A DNA stretch of 64,000 nucleotides from positions 496,001-560,000 of the forward strand of contig NZ_JAAKGT010000002.1 of NCBI RefSeq assembly GCF_011043625.1. The letters are read 5' to 3'. A program made the position numbers and the translations under genes. This stretch comes from Caulobacter sp. 602-2. GTDB taxonomy: Bacteria > Pseudomonadota > Alphaproteobacteria > Caulobacterales > Caulobacteraceae. Below the pieces are notes generated by a model. The model was given only the letters and a program-made list of their open reading frames with translations, searched no databases and was not told where the DNA came from. Shown one piece after another: positions 1 through 9,045 of this stretch (its first letter is position 1; each line of letters begins with the position of its first letter).

Positions 1-840
1 AGCAGTGCCGACGGCCGCCCCCGCGCCCAGTTGGGGTGCGCCGGAGACCAGGCCCGACGCGATGCTAGGCCCGAAGATCGACATGGCGGTCAGGGTCAGC
101 GCCGCCAAGACCAAGGTCATGCCGTCAGACAGCGAAGGGTTCTCGCCGAGCAGGCCGACGAACTGGTCGAAGAAGCCCGCGCCGATGCCCACGATGATGG
201 CCAGCACCATCACCTTGACGCCGCTGGCCACGACGTTGCCGAGCACGCGTTCGGCCAGAAAGCTGGACTTACTCCAGAAGGCAAAGGGGACGAGCGTGAA
301 GCCGGCCAGGCTTGTCAGCTTGAACTCCAGGATGGTCACCAAGAGCTGGATCGACATCACGAAGAAGGCCAGCACGATCAACAACCAGGACAGAAGCAGC
401 AGCGCGATCGTCGGAGCGTGGACGAACATCTCGGGAAAGCCCGTCAGCTCATTGGCCTTTTCCAGGAGGGGGTGGGCGGCCGAGAAGCCGACACCGGCGA
501 TGCGGCCTGGCCGCAGCAGGTCCGCCGATGACACCCCGCCGCCACCGGCCGTAATCCCTAATGACGCGAACGACCTGAACACGACGTCGCTGAGCGTCTG
601 AAAGTTGATGAGAATGAAGGCGAAGGTGCCGATGTAGACGACCTTCTTGATGAGCCTCCCCAGGACATTGCTGTCGCCCTCGTTCAGCCACCAGATCGCC
701 GCCAGCGTAACGTCCAGAGCGATGAGGATGTTGGACAACGCCCCGACCGACGGCCGCACCAGTCCAAACCCGCTGTCGATGTAGGTGCTGTAGGCCGCCA
801 GCAGGCGGTCGATCACGTTGAGGTCCGGCGCGATGTCCAC
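1..840 (-). CDS. trbL: TrbL/VirB6-family mating-pair formation membrane protein (partial, 3' end outside window)
   Basis: This frame begins with GTG at 840, 15 bases after the trbJ stop in the same frame, and stays open for 280 codons to the window edge. No ATG is available near that point. The translation has a soluble start (VDIAPDLNVIDRLLAAY), then several hydrophobic segments such as LLLLSWLLIVLAFFVMSIQL and a glycine/alanine-rich stretch typical of TrbL/VirB6, the polytopic inner-membrane channel component of the conjugative type IV secretion system. Gene order trbB-C-D-E-J-L fits exactly. The C-terminus, and trbF/G/I expected after it, lie beyond position 1. Confidence 0.9.
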   Translation of the reverse strand, partial: MDIAPDLNVIDRLLAAYSTYIDSGFGLVRPSVGALSNILIALDVTLAAIWWLNEGDSNVLGRLIKKVVYIGTFAFILINFQTLSDVVFRSFASLGITAGGGGVSSADLLRPGRIAGVGFSAAHPLLEKANELTGFPEMFVHAPTIALLLLSWLLIVLAFFVMSIQLLVTILEFKLTSLAGFTLVPFAFWSKSSFLAERVLGNVVASGVKVMVLAIIVGIGAGFFDQFVGLLGENPSLSDGMTLVLAALTLTAMSIFGPSIASGLVSGAPQLGAGAAVGTA

Positions 841-855
841 GGCGAGGCCCCCGCG

Positions 856-1581
856 CTAGTTCGGCGTATAGGCCTGCCCGTCGCCGATGAAGCGGCGGGC
901 GGCGAGCTTGCCGGCCTCGAGCACCTGGGCCTGGCGCGCCCGCTCGAGCGCGTCGGCGCGGCCTTGGGCGGCGATCAGGGTCTGCAGCTGCTGATCCTGC
1001 TTGATGGCCAGGGCCTGCAATTGGTTGGCCGCCTGCTGGGCTTGAAGCCCACCGGTGGCGCCCTGGCTCTGCCCGACCAGTTGGTTGATCAGGGCGGCGT
1101 CGCCCTGGACGTTCTCGACGACCTGCGACTGAACCTGCAGGGCCTGGCGGTAGGCGGACATCGCCGCCTTGGCCTGATCCTTGGCCAGAGCGACGAGCTG
1201 ACCGGTGGAGGCTGAGCCGTCGAGGCTGGCGGGGAACAGCTTGTCGAGCGTCGCTTGGGTGGACGACACGCTGAACGCCACCCCCTCGGCCTTGGCCATC
1301 AGCTGGTCGATCTTGGTCAGGGCGGAGCTGATCTGGCTGAGCGAGGAGTAGTCCAGGCTCTTGAGCTGCCGGGCCTGGTTCTGCAGCATCTGCGCTTGGT
1401 TCTGCAGGGCGGTGAGCTGATTGTTGACCTGCTGCAGGGCCCGCGCCGCCGACAGGAGGTTCTGGGCGTAGTTTTGCGGGTCGAACACCGCCAGCTGCGC
1501 GGCGGCCGGTGCCGGCGCGGGCGGCCAGGTCCCCGCGATCAATGCTGCGGACAAGCAGGTGGCCAGACGGGGTCCGGTCAT
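856..1581 (-). CDS. trbJ: TrbJ-family (VirB5-like) conjugal transfer protein
   Basis: About 241 residues with an N-terminal signal peptide (MTGPRLATCLSAALIAG..., cleavage probably after AAA), followed by a mostly helical, glutamine- and alanine-rich body (repeated NQ, LQNQA, QAQ segments). TrbJ/VirB5 proteins are periplasmic or pilus-tip components of the mating apparatus. I chose the ATG at 1581 because it overlaps the trbE stop as ATGA and starts exactly at the signal peptide; the longer reading frame upstream adds an arginine-rich tail that belongs to trbE coding sequence. Operonic with trbE and trbL. Confidence 0.9.
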   Translation of the reverse strand: MTGPRLATCLSAALIAGTWPPAPAPAAAQLAVFDPQNYAQNLLSAARALQQVNNQLTALQNQAQMLQNQARQLKSLDYSSLSQISSALTKIDQLMAKAEGVAFSVSSTQATLDKLFPASLDGSASTGQLVALAKDQAKAAMSAYRQALQVQSQVVENVQGDAALINQLVGQSQGATGGLQAQQAANQLQALAIKQDQQLQTLIAAQGRADALERARQAQVLEAGKLAARRFIGDGQAYTPN

Positions 1582-4010
1582 GAGGCGTCTCCTTCTTGGT
1601 GCGAATAATCGACGGCGAGATCGGCCGCCCACGGTAGGCCGCGCGCGTCGAGCAGCCGGGCGGCGAAGGGCAGTGTCGAGGCCGCGCCCAGCAGGCGATC
1701 GATCAGGTTCTGGGCCGCTGGATCGGACGCTCCGCAGATCGCCAGGGCGACAGGTCCCATGGCGAGCTGGAACAGGCGATTGCCCTGCCGCGATTGCAGA
1801 TAGTAGTCGCGCTTGGGCGTGGCCCGCGCGATCAGCTCGATCTGGCGATCATTGAGCCCGAACCCCTCGTAGGCTTGGCGCGACAAGGGCTCGATAGCCC
1901 GGTCGTTGGCCAGGAAGATCCGCTGAGGGCAGCTTTCGATCAGAACGGGCGCGATGACGCTATCGGCGATGTCGGCCAGAGATTGCGTTGCGAAGACCAC
2001 GCCGACGTTGCGTTTGCGCAGTTCCTTCAACCACTCGCGGATGCGTGCGGCGAACACTGGATTGTCGAGGAAGGTCCAGGCCTCGTCGAGGATGACGAGG
2101 GTGGGACGGCCGTTGAATCGGGCCTCCAGCCGATGGAACAGATAGGTGAGGACCGGGCCGACGGCCGACGGCGTAGCAACGAGATCGTTGGTTTCGAAGC
2201 ACAGGACGTCAGCGAGCGACAGCTCGTCCTCGGCGGCGTCGAGCAGACGGCCGAATGGTCCGTCGAGCGTGTAGGGCGCCAGCGCCGTCTTCAGCGTGCG
2301 CGATTGCAGCAGCATCGACAGGCCCGTCAGGGTGCGCTCCTGCGGCGGCGCGGCCGCAAGGCTTCCGAGGGCCGACCACAAGGCCTCCTTGGCTTCGGAT
2401 GAGACGCCCACGCCCTCCTGAGCCATGAGATCGGCGAGCCACTCGATCGCCCAGGTCCGCTCGGCCGGGTGGTCGATGTGACGGAGAGGCTGGAAGGCCA
2501 GCCCCTCGCCCGCCGCCAGCGGGAAGTGGCGTCCTTCCATGGCCAAGACGATCGCCCTGGCCGACAGGCGCTTGTCGAAAATGTAGACTTGGGCGCCCCG
2601 GTAGCGACGGAACTGCAGGGCCAACAAGCCCAGCAACACCGACTTGCCGGCTCCGGTCGGCCCCACGATCATCGTGTGTCCGACATCGTCCACATGGGTG
2701 GAGAAACGGAATGGCGTGGCGCCGCTGGATTCGGCGAGGAACGTCGGCGGACCGGCGAGGTGCGTATTGGCTTCCGGCCCGGCCCAGACCGACGACAGCG
2801 GCGTCAGGTGGGCGAGGTTGAGGGTATGGACGATGGGCTGTCGGACATTGGCGTAGACCTGTCCCGGCAGTGAGCCGAGCCAGGCTTCCACGGCGTTGGC
2901 TTGCTCGCGGATGGTGGAGAAGCCCAGTCCGCCGAGCACCCGCTCTATGACGCGGATCTTGTCCTCGGCCGCGCCCTTGTCGGCGTCGGCGATGGTGATC
3001 GTGGTCGTCAGGTAGCCATAGGCGACGAGGTCGGCGCCCAGCTCCTGGAGCGCCATGTCCGCATCGGCGAGCTTGTTGTCGGCGTCGCTGTCGGTCAGCG
3101 GCACGGGCTCGTTGCTGAGCACCTCGCGCAGGATTTGAACGACGGACTTTCGCTTGTTGAACCACTGGCGACGGATCCGGGTCAGGACCTTGGTTGCATC
3201 GGCTTTGTCCAGGGCGATGAACCGGGTCGCCCAGCGATAGCCGAACGCAAGATGGTTCAGCGCGTCCAGCAGACCGGGGCGCGTGGTGTTGGGGAAGCCA
3301 AGCACCGTGAGGGTCCGCAAATGCCGGTCGCCCAGCCTCGGCTCGATGCCGCCGCTCAGCGGCGTATCGACCAGGACCCCGTCCAAGTACATTGGCGTTT
3401 CGGGAACGGCCACGGGATGGCGGCGAGACGAAATCGTCCCGTGCAGGAAGGTCAGGGTCTCGGCGTCGCCGAGCGGCCGAACCTCAGGCATGACGCCGGC
3501 CAACAGGTCGAAGATCCGGTCGCTGGCCCCGATAAAGGCGCCCAGTTCCTGACGCCAGTCCCGACCCGTGACCGCGTCGGCGCGCTCGATCAGGGCGTCC
3601 TCCGCGCGTCGCACCTGATCGGCCGGCGGAAGGTAGTAGAGCGTCAGGTGGCAACCGCTCTCAAAGTGATCGCCGCGCCGGCCATCGAAGGCCGCGCGCC
3701 GCTCCTCGTCGACCAGCCAGGAGGCCGGATCGGGAAAGGCGCTGAAGGGATAGTCGAGCGCCGGCGCCCGCTCGCAGTCGAAGAACAGGGCCCAGCCCGA
3801 GCCGAGCCGACGAAGGGCGTTGTTGGCGCGCGCGCAGAAGCCGACCAGTTCGGCCTGCGTGGCGCTTTCCAGATCCGGGCCGCGGATTCTGGCCGTGCGC
3901 TGGAAGCCGCCGTCCTTGTTGAGCACCACGCCCGTCGCCACCAAGGCGGCCCATGGGACGTGGTCGGCCAAACGGTCGGCGGTCTGGCGATACTGGCGCA
4001 GGTTCAGCAT
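1578..4010 (-). CDS. trbE: TrbE/VirB4-family conjugation ATPase
   Basis: 810 residues beginning MLNLRQYRQTADRLADH. It is the large cytoplasmic ATPase that powers assembly of the conjugative type IV system. The N-terminal CagE/TrbE/VirB domain is followed by a P-loop GPTGAGKS and a Walker B segment ending ILDEAWTFL, then the FATQS motif of VirB4 proteins. The start at 4010 overlaps the trbD stop by a few bases; the longer open frame to 4130 would run through trbD. Length and order match the trb operon of Tn4371-like elements. Confidence 0.95.
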   Translation of the reverse strand: MLNLRQYRQTADRLADHVPWAALVATGVVLNKDGGFQRTARIRGPDLESATQAELVGFCARANNALRRLGSGWALFFDCERAPALDYPFSAFPDPASWLVDEERRAAFDGRRGDHFESGCHLTLYYLPPADQVRRAEDALIERADAVTGRDWRQELGAFIGASDRIFDLLAGVMPEVRPLGDAETLTFLHGTISSRRHPVAVPETPMYLDGVLVDTPLSGGIEPRLGDRHLRTLTVLGFPNTTRPGLLDALNHLAFGYRWATRFIALDKADATKVLTRIRRQWFNKRKSVVQILREVLSNEPVPLTDSDADNKLADADMALQELGADLVAYGYLTTTITIADADKGAAEDKIRVIERVLGGLGFSTIREQANAVEAWLGSLPGQVYANVRQPIVHTLNLAHLTPLSSVWAGPEANTHLAGPPTFLAESSGATPFRFSTHVDDVGHTMIVGPTGAGKSVLLGLLALQFRRYRGAQVYIFDKRLSARAIVLAMEGRHFPLAAGEGLAFQPLRHIDHPAERTWAIEWLADLMAQEGVGVSSEAKEALWSALGSLAAAPPQERTLTGLSMLLQSRTLKTALAPYTLDGPFGRLLDAAEDELSLADVLCFETNDLVATPSAVGPVLTYLFHRLEARFNGRPTLVILDEAWTFLDNPVFAARIREWLKELRKRNVGVVFATQSLADIADSVIAPVLIESCPQRIFLANDRAIEPLSRQAYEGFGLNDRQIELIARATPKRDYYLQSRQGNRLFQLAMGPVALAICGASDPAAQNLIDRLLGAASTLPFAARLLDARGLPWAADLAVDYSHQEGDAS

Positions 4011-4285
4011 GCCAGCCACCCCCTCTGGCGCAGGTGGCGCATCAGCACCGCCGCGAAGTCCGGATCGCGCTTGGCGGCGAACACCGCCAAGCTGTGACCG
4101 ATCAGCCAGAACGCCAGGCCCGCGACCCATTGCTGGAGACCAAGCCCCAGAGCGGCGGTCAGGGTGCCGTTGAGAATGGCGATCCCGCGTGGCGCGCCGG
4201 CCAGCAGGATCGGTGTCGTCAGGCTGCGATGCAGCGGCGCCTCGAAGCCCTCAACCGTCCCTGGCGTTCTGGCCGGGCCGCTCAT
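4004..4285 (-). CDS. trbD: TrbD/VirB3-family conjugal transfer protein
   Basis: 93 residues with two adjacent hydrophobic segments (around residues 25-65: LLAGAPRGIAILNGTLTAAL and VAGLAFWLIGHSLAVF), the pattern of the small inner-membrane VirB3/TrbD protein that works with the VirB4 ATPase. The start overlaps the trbC stop as ATGA and the end overlaps the trbE start, so translation is probably coupled. Confidence 0.9.
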   Translation of the reverse strand: MSGPARTPGTVEGFEAPLHRSLTTPILLAGAPRGIAILNGTLTAALGLGLQQWVAGLAFWLIGHSLAVFAAKRDPDFAAVLMRHLRQRGWLAC

Positions 4286-4629
4286 GCCACCAGCGCTCCG
4301 CCGCCGAACGAGAAGAAGCTGAGGAAGAAGCTGGAGGCGGCGAAGGCGATCGACAGGCCGAAGACGATCTGGATCAGCTTGCGAAAGCCGCCGGAGGTTT
4401 CGCCGAAGGCCAGGGCCAGGCCAGTGGTGATGATCACCAGCACCGCCACGATCTTGGCGACCGGCCCTTCGACCGACTCCAAGACCTGCTGCAGCGGCTC
4501 TTCCCAGGGCATGCCCGAGCCGGCGGCCTGGGCGGCGATCGGCGCGAAAGCCGCTCCGAAGGCCAGGGCGAGCACGGCTTGATTGAGGGGGATTGGCGCG
4601 CGGACGCGCGCCGTCATGAACAGCGACAT
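4282..4629 (-). CDS. trbC: TrbC/VirB2-family pilin precursor
   Basis: 115 residues. A long hydrophobic signal (residues 12-36, ending AQAA) is followed by a short mature protein with two membrane spans (VAVLVIITTGLALAFG and IVFGLSIAFAASSFFL), which is the TrbC/VirB2 conjugative pilin architecture. The ATG at 4629 overlaps the trbB stop by one base (TGATG). The longer open frame extending to 5052 is an out-of-frame reading of trbB and was discarded. Confidence 0.9.
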   Translation of the reverse strand: MSLFMTARVRAPIPLNQAVLALAFGAAFAPIAAQAAGSGMPWEEPLQQVLESVEGPVAKIVAVLVIITTGLALAFGETSGGFRKLIQIVFGLSIAFAASSFFLSFFSFGGGALVA

Positions 4630-5630
4630 CAGCTGTCTCCTCTGAGAACTTTCAGTTGCGGTGGGTCGAGGTCGGCGAGCAGGTAGTCGCCGGTGGCGTC
4701 GAGACCGCTGACCCGGACCACGGTCTCGACGCAGCGACTGGACCCGCGCCCGCGGAGGAAGACGACGAGGTCGACAGCCTCGGCGATCAGACGCCGCGGC
4801 GCGACCGCGACGACCTCCTGGACCAGCTGTTCCAGCCGATAGAGGGCCGCCCGCGCCGAGTTGGCGTGGACGGTCGCAAGTCCGCCCGGGTGTCCGGTGT
4901 TCCAGGCCTTCAGGAGGTCGAGCGCTTCGCCGCCACGAACCTCGCCGACCACGATGCGGTCCGGCCGAAGGCGCAATGTCGAGCGGACCAGGTCGGTGAG
5001 GCTGACGAGGCCAGGCCGTGTCCGCAGCAGGACACAGTCCTTGGCCGCGCACTGCAGTTCGAGCGTGTCCTGCAAGATGACGACCCGCTCGTCCTGGCGT
5101 GCGACCTCCGCAAGCAGCGCATTGGCCAGGGTGGTCTTGCCCGAGGAGGTGGCCCCGGCGATCAGGATGTTGGCCCGCTCGCCCACAGCCGCGCGCAAGA
5201 GCTCAGCCTGGACCGGCGCCATCACCCCACCCTCGACATAGTCGGCCAGGCTGTGGATGCGAATGGCGGGCTTGCGAATCGAAAAGCACGGGGCCGGCGC
5301 CACCGGCGGCAAGACGCCTTCGAACCGCTCGCCCACCAGGGCCTCGCCACGGGCGGGGAGCTCGCCGCTGACGATCGGAGCCTCGGCGTGGACCTCGGTC
5401 CGGACGTGGCTGGCGACCAGTCGGATGATGCGTTCGACGTCGCTGGCGCTGAGCGTCCGACCGGTGTCGCAGCGCCCCTCCCCCAGACGGTCGATCCACA
5501 GCCTGCCGTCGGGGTTGACCATCACCTCGACCACCGCCGGATCGGCTAGGGCCTGGGCTATGGCCTCGCCCATGGCGGTGCGCAGCATGGCGCTGCGGCG
5601 ATCGAGGGTTTCGGCGCGCGCCAGGCTCAT
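4629..5630 (-). CDS. trbB: TrbB/VirB11-family conjugation ATPase
   Basis: 333 residues. It is the hexameric traffic ATPase of the mating apparatus. Visible motifs: Walker A GATSSGKTT, an Asp box (VILQDTLEL), Walker B RIVVGEVRGGEALD and a His box GLATVHANSA, in the usual order and spacing for VirB11/PulE proteins. The ATG at 5630 overlaps the stop of the CopG-type gene (ATGA). The longer frame to 6182 runs backwards through that gene and is arginine-rich, so it was not used. Confidence 0.95.
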   Translation of the reverse strand: MSLARAETLDRRSAMLRTAMGEAIAQALADPAVVEVMVNPDGRLWIDRLGEGRCDTGRTLSASDVERIIRLVASHVRTEVHAEAPIVSGELPARGEALVGERFEGVLPPVAPAPCFSIRKPAIRIHSLADYVEGGVMAPVQAELLRAAVGERANILIAGATSSGKTTLANALLAEVARQDERVVILQDTLELQCAAKDCVLLRTRPGLVSLTDLVRSTLRLRPDRIVVGEVRGGEALDLLKAWNTGHPGGLATVHANSARAALYRLEQLVQEVVAVAPRRLIAEAVDLVVFLRGRGSSRCVETVVRVSGLDATGDYLLADLDPPQLKVLRGDS

Positions 5631-6025
5631 GGCTCGCCCTCCACCGCCGCCGGGAAGGCCGAGCGGCCGGCGGCGAGCTGGCGACCGACCTGGTCGACGA
5701 AGCGCTGGAACCGCTCGCGGCCGATCGCCTGCGCCGCCTTGTCGGCTTCGGGCAGGGGCGCAGTGACGGTCAGCTGGTAGCGGACGAACAGCGCAAGGCT
5801 CTCCAGCAGCACCTGCTGGTCGCGCTCGAGCCGGCCAATAACCCTGGTCATGCGGTCCAGGCGCAAGCGCAGCATGTCGTCGACGGCGCTGCCGGCCCGG
5901 CGCTCGAAGAAGGTGCGTAAGGCGTCGGCGACGATCACGGACTTGGTCGCGCCAGGCTTGGCGCCGAGGCGGTCGAGCTCGGCGCCAAGCGCAGGATCGA
6001 GCCAGATTTGGTGGCGGGTCTTCAT
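5627..6025 (-). CDS. CopG/ribbon-helix-helix-type regulator of the tra/trb operon
   Basis: 132 residues starting MKTRHQIWLDPALGAELDRL. The first 45 residues have the short strand plus two-helix pattern of ribbon-helix-helix (CopG/Arc-like) DNA-binding domains, with KSVIVADALRTFFERR as the second helix. The remainder is charged and helical, probably for oligomerisation. A gene annotated CopG family lies between traG and trbB in many alphaproteobacterial and Tn4371-like conjugative elements; I infer that it regulates transfer genes. Overlaps trbB by four bases and follows traG by 9 bases. Confidence 0.8.
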   Translation of the reverse strand: MKTRHQIWLDPALGAELDRLGAKPGATKSVIVADALRTFFERRAGSAVDDMLRLRLDRMTRVIGRLERDQQVLLESLALFVRYQLTVTAPLPEADKAAQAIGRERFQRFVDQVGRQLAAGRSAFPAAVEGEP

Positions 6026-6034
6026 GGCGCGGCC

Positions 6035-8068
6035 TCAGAAGGCCGGCAGGAGGTCGTCGCCGCCGCGATCCTCCACCTCGTTGAGGGCGTGCGCCCGAAC
6101 CACGGCCTGACGTGAGGCGGCCTGATCGAGGGCGCGCTTGTCGGCGCCGGCGTCGCCTTCGTCGTCGAGACCGAGCCCCCAATCCTCGTCCTCGACGGAT
6201 GGGCGAAACTCGGCCTCCTCGGCGAGGCCCGGATGGCGCTGCTGCAGGCCGCCTTCGTCCTCGAAGTCGGCGCCGTCGGAGAAGGCGGCGGCCAAGCCGG
6301 CATGCGGCTCGCGCACTAGTCCCGTCCAGTCGTCGCCGCGCGGCGGCGGGCGATCGCCGTAGGGCCCGCCGACAAGCTTAGGTGGAGGGACGACCCGGCC
6401 GGTGAAGTTGCGATCCTTGTAGTAGCGCAGCTTCTTGCCGCGGATCGGCGCCAGGCCCGACACCAGGACCAGGGCGTCGTCCGGCGGTAACTGCATGACC
6501 TCGCCGGGCGTCAGCAGCGGACGAGCCGTCTCCTGGCGGCTGACCATGACGTGGCTGAGCCAGGGCGCCAGGCGGTGGCCGGCGTAGTTGCGCTGGGCGC
6601 GCAGTTCGGTCGCCGTGCCCAGGGCGTCGGAGATCCGTTTGGCGGTGCGCTCGTCGTTGGACGAAAAGGCGATCCGGACGTGGCAGTTGTCCAGGATGGC
6701 GTTGTTCTCGCCATAAGCCTTGGAGATCTGGTTGAGGCTCTGGGCGATCAGGTAGGCGCGGATGCCATAGCCGGCCATGAAGGCAAGGGCGGTCTCGAAG
6801 AAGTCCAGACGCCCCAGGGCGGGGAACTCGTCGAGCATCATCAAGAGCTGATGCTTGCGGCTCTTGGCCGGATCGCCTTCCAGCCGCTCGGTCAGGCGCC
6901 GGCCGATCTGATTGAGGACCAGGCGAACCAGCGGCTTGGTGCGGGAGATGTCGGAAGGCGGGATGACCAGGTAGAGGGTGACCGGCGACGGCGCGTCGAC
7001 AAGGTCGGCGATGCGCCAGTCGCAGGCCGAAGTTGTCTCGGCGACGGTCGGGTCCCGGTAGAGGCCCAGGAACGACATGGCGGTCGACAGGACGCCGCTG
7101 CGTTCGTTCTCCGACTTGTTAAGCACTTCGCGCGCAGCGCTGGCGACGACTGGGTGGACCACCGGCGCCTCGGCCGTGCCCAGATGGTTGGTGGCCATCA
7201 TCCGCCGCAGGGTGTGGGCGAACGAGCGCTGCGGATCGGACAGGAAGGTGGCGACCCGGGCGAGGGTCTTTTCCTCCTCGGCGTAGAGGACGTGGAGGAT
7301 CGCCCCGACCAGCAGGCTGTGGCTAGTCTTTTCCCAATGCGAGCGACGCTCCAGCGCCCCTTCCGGATCGACCAGAATGTCGGCGATGTTCTGCACATCG
7401 CGGACTTCGTCGGGCCCCTTGCGGACTTCGAGCAGCGGATTGTAGCGGGCTGAGCGGGCGTCGGTCGGATTGAACAGCAGGCAGTGGGAGAAGCGGGCGC
7501 GCCAGCCGGCGGTCAGCGTCCAGTTCTCGCCCTTGATGTCATGGACGACGCAACTGCCAGCCCACGACAGCAGGGTGGGCACGACCAGGCCCACGCCCTT
7601 GCCCGACCGCGTGGGTGCAAACGCCATGACGTGTTCGGGACCGTCGTGACGCAGGTAGCGCCCCTGCAGCCGGCCGAGAAACACGCCCGCCGGCTTGAAG
7701 AGGCCAGCCCGTTCGACTTCGGGCAGGCGCGCCCAGCGCGAGGATCCGAAGGTGGTGACGTGGCCGCTCTGGCGGGCGCGCCACAGCGAACCAACGACTG
7801 CGGCGGCGCAGCCCAGAAAGCCGCTGGCGCCGGCCAGCATGCCCGCCTTGTCGAAGACCTGCGGCGCATAGGCCTCGTAGTGGAACCACCAGTCGAAGAG
7901 CTGCCAGGGGCGATAGAGCGGCAGCCCTAAAACCTCCGTCCAGGGCGGACCGAGTGCGGCCTGGTAGCCGAGCATCTGGGCGGCCCATTGGGTGGCCGAC
8001 CACACCCCCGCGATCACGATCACGAAGACGATCGCGATCTGGCCGATGAGGAGTTTGGTGGGCGTCAT
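6035..8068 (-). CDS. traG: TraG/VirD4-family coupling protein
   Basis: 677 residues. N-terminal membrane spans (LIGQIAIVFVIVIAGVW and a second near residue 75), Walker A APTRSGKGVGLV, Walker B LMMLDEFPALG, and the AQSLNQI segment typical of TraG/VirD4. It couples the relaxase-DNA complex to the transport channel at the inner membrane. The acidic C-terminal tail (DWGLGLDDEGDAGAD) is usual. It is the first gene of the traG-copG-trb operon; about 980 bases without a convincing gene lie upstream, so its promoter probably lies there. Confidence 0.95.
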   Translation of the reverse strand: MTPTKLLIGQIAIVFVIVIAGVWSATQWAAQMLGYQAALGPPWTEVLGLPLYRPWQLFDWWFHYEAYAPQVFDKAGMLAGASGFLGCAAAVVGSLWRARQSGHVTTFGSSRWARLPEVERAGLFKPAGVFLGRLQGRYLRHDGPEHVMAFAPTRSGKGVGLVVPTLLSWAGSCVVHDIKGENWTLTAGWRARFSHCLLFNPTDARSARYNPLLEVRKGPDEVRDVQNIADILVDPEGALERRSHWEKTSHSLLVGAILHVLYAEEEKTLARVATFLSDPQRSFAHTLRRMMATNHLGTAEAPVVHPVVASAAREVLNKSENERSGVLSTAMSFLGLYRDPTVAETTSACDWRIADLVDAPSPVTLYLVIPPSDISRTKPLVRLVLNQIGRRLTERLEGDPAKSRKHQLLMMLDEFPALGRLDFFETALAFMAGYGIRAYLIAQSLNQISKAYGENNAILDNCHVRIAFSSNDERTAKRISDALGTATELRAQRNYAGHRLAPWLSHVMVSRQETARPLLTPGEVMQLPPDDALVLVSGLAPIRGKKLRYYKDRNFTGRVVPPPKLVGGPYGDRPPPRGDDWTGLVREPHAGLAAAFSDGADFEDEGGLQQRHPGLAEEAEFRPSVEDEDWGLGLDDEGDAGADKRALDQAASRQAVVRAHALNEVEDRGGDDLLPAF

Positions 8069-8253
8069 TGACCTAGCTCCGCCGCCCGGCGCTGTTCATG
8101 CCGGGACGGTCGAAGCCTCGGCCCGACGTCGAATTTCGCTTACGGCGCCTGCGCTGCAGCAAGGCGCGGTTTGGCCGCAACCGACCAACGACGCCCATCT
8201 TGGGCAGCGGATCATGCCAGTCGCAGAGGCCGACCCCCTCTTTCGAGGATTGC

Positions 8254-8345
8254 AGACAGCCGGCGGAGCGAACAGCTGTCGCCACGACCGGCGACCAGCT
8301 CGGCCATTGCCGCGAACAGCCGATGGATGGGTCTGCTAAGGGTGG
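8254..8345 (-). repeat. 92-bp dispersed repeat, copy A
   Basis: Read on the minus strand, this segment matches 22052-22143 (plus strand) with 7 mismatches in 92 positions and no gaps. It begins CCACCCTTAGCAGACCCAT and ends GGCTGTCT. Both copies are in regions without supported genes, on either side of the cargo region. It reads through in one frame in both copies, but flanking sequence is unrelated, so I treat it as a repeat and not a gene. Confidence 0.8.
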
Positions 8346-8691
8346 CTTGCGGACGTTTGCGTTGGTCGCACCGAGCAGCTAGCTCGCGCCAGTTGTCGGT
8401 AGCGGCGGAGTTCCCCCGGTTCCAGGGCTTGAGGCTGGAGGTACGCCGCCGCTCGGGCGGGTTCACCCACATCCCGGTAACATCGACAAAGGGAAACAGC
8501 CCCTCATTGACGATCACGCTTTGTCGGGTTGCCTTGTCCGCTGCTGAGCGCGGCCACCACGTTGAGGCCGCAACCATCAACCGTCCCACTACTTCCACTC
8601 AAAGCCAGGGGGTCGCCGGAAGACCGTCCACTCAAACACAAAAGCGATCATTTCCCGCAATTCGGAGGGCGCGCCGGACAACGAGAGAGCA

Positions 8692-8712
8692 GCTGATCCC
8701 CAAAGGATCAGC
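8692..8712. other. Perfect 8-bp-stem hairpin
   Basis: GCTGATCC and GGATCAGC flank a 5-base loop. There is no T-run after it, so a terminator is not supported. Function unknown. Confidence 0.3.
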
Positions 8713-9045
8713 CGCCCCGCCCTGGCGCTACTCGGCCGCCTACGCCCGATCCTAGAGCTTGGCCAGCAGCAGCGGCCCAAAGGCCGCGCGGAGCCTCGCT
8801 GCGGGGACGGTCTTGGCTGTCGGGCTGGCCCATGGCGATCCCCGACTGTCGGGAACGACTAAGAAGACCCTGCCCGCCCGTCTTCAACAGGCCGTCGGCA
8901 ACGACAATCGCCGGGAATGAACGACCATCGAGCGGACCGGTCGCCGATGCGGCGCCGACCGTGGGTCCACGATCCCGCGGTCTGCGTCGATGGCGGTGAT
9001 CCAGCATCCTCCCGCCGCCGTATCCAGCGCAACAGAGGAGGCGAC

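Larger units (their letters stand above)
8069..9045. other. Intergenic region without a supported gene, upstream of traG
   Basis: No reading frame here has a credible start, composition and length; overlapping short frames on both strands are arginine- and serine-rich. It contains one copy of a 92-bp dispersed repeat (8254-8345), a perfect 8-bp-stem hairpin (GCTGATCC...GGATCAGC, 8692-8712) and two copies of TTTGAGTGGA on the minus strand near 8600 and 8635. It probably carries the traG promoter and remnants of earlier insertions. Confidence 0.5.

Noticed and set aside
2901..4097. Open plus-strand frame of 398 codons
   Set aside because: Shadow of trbE, with unlikely composition and no domain.
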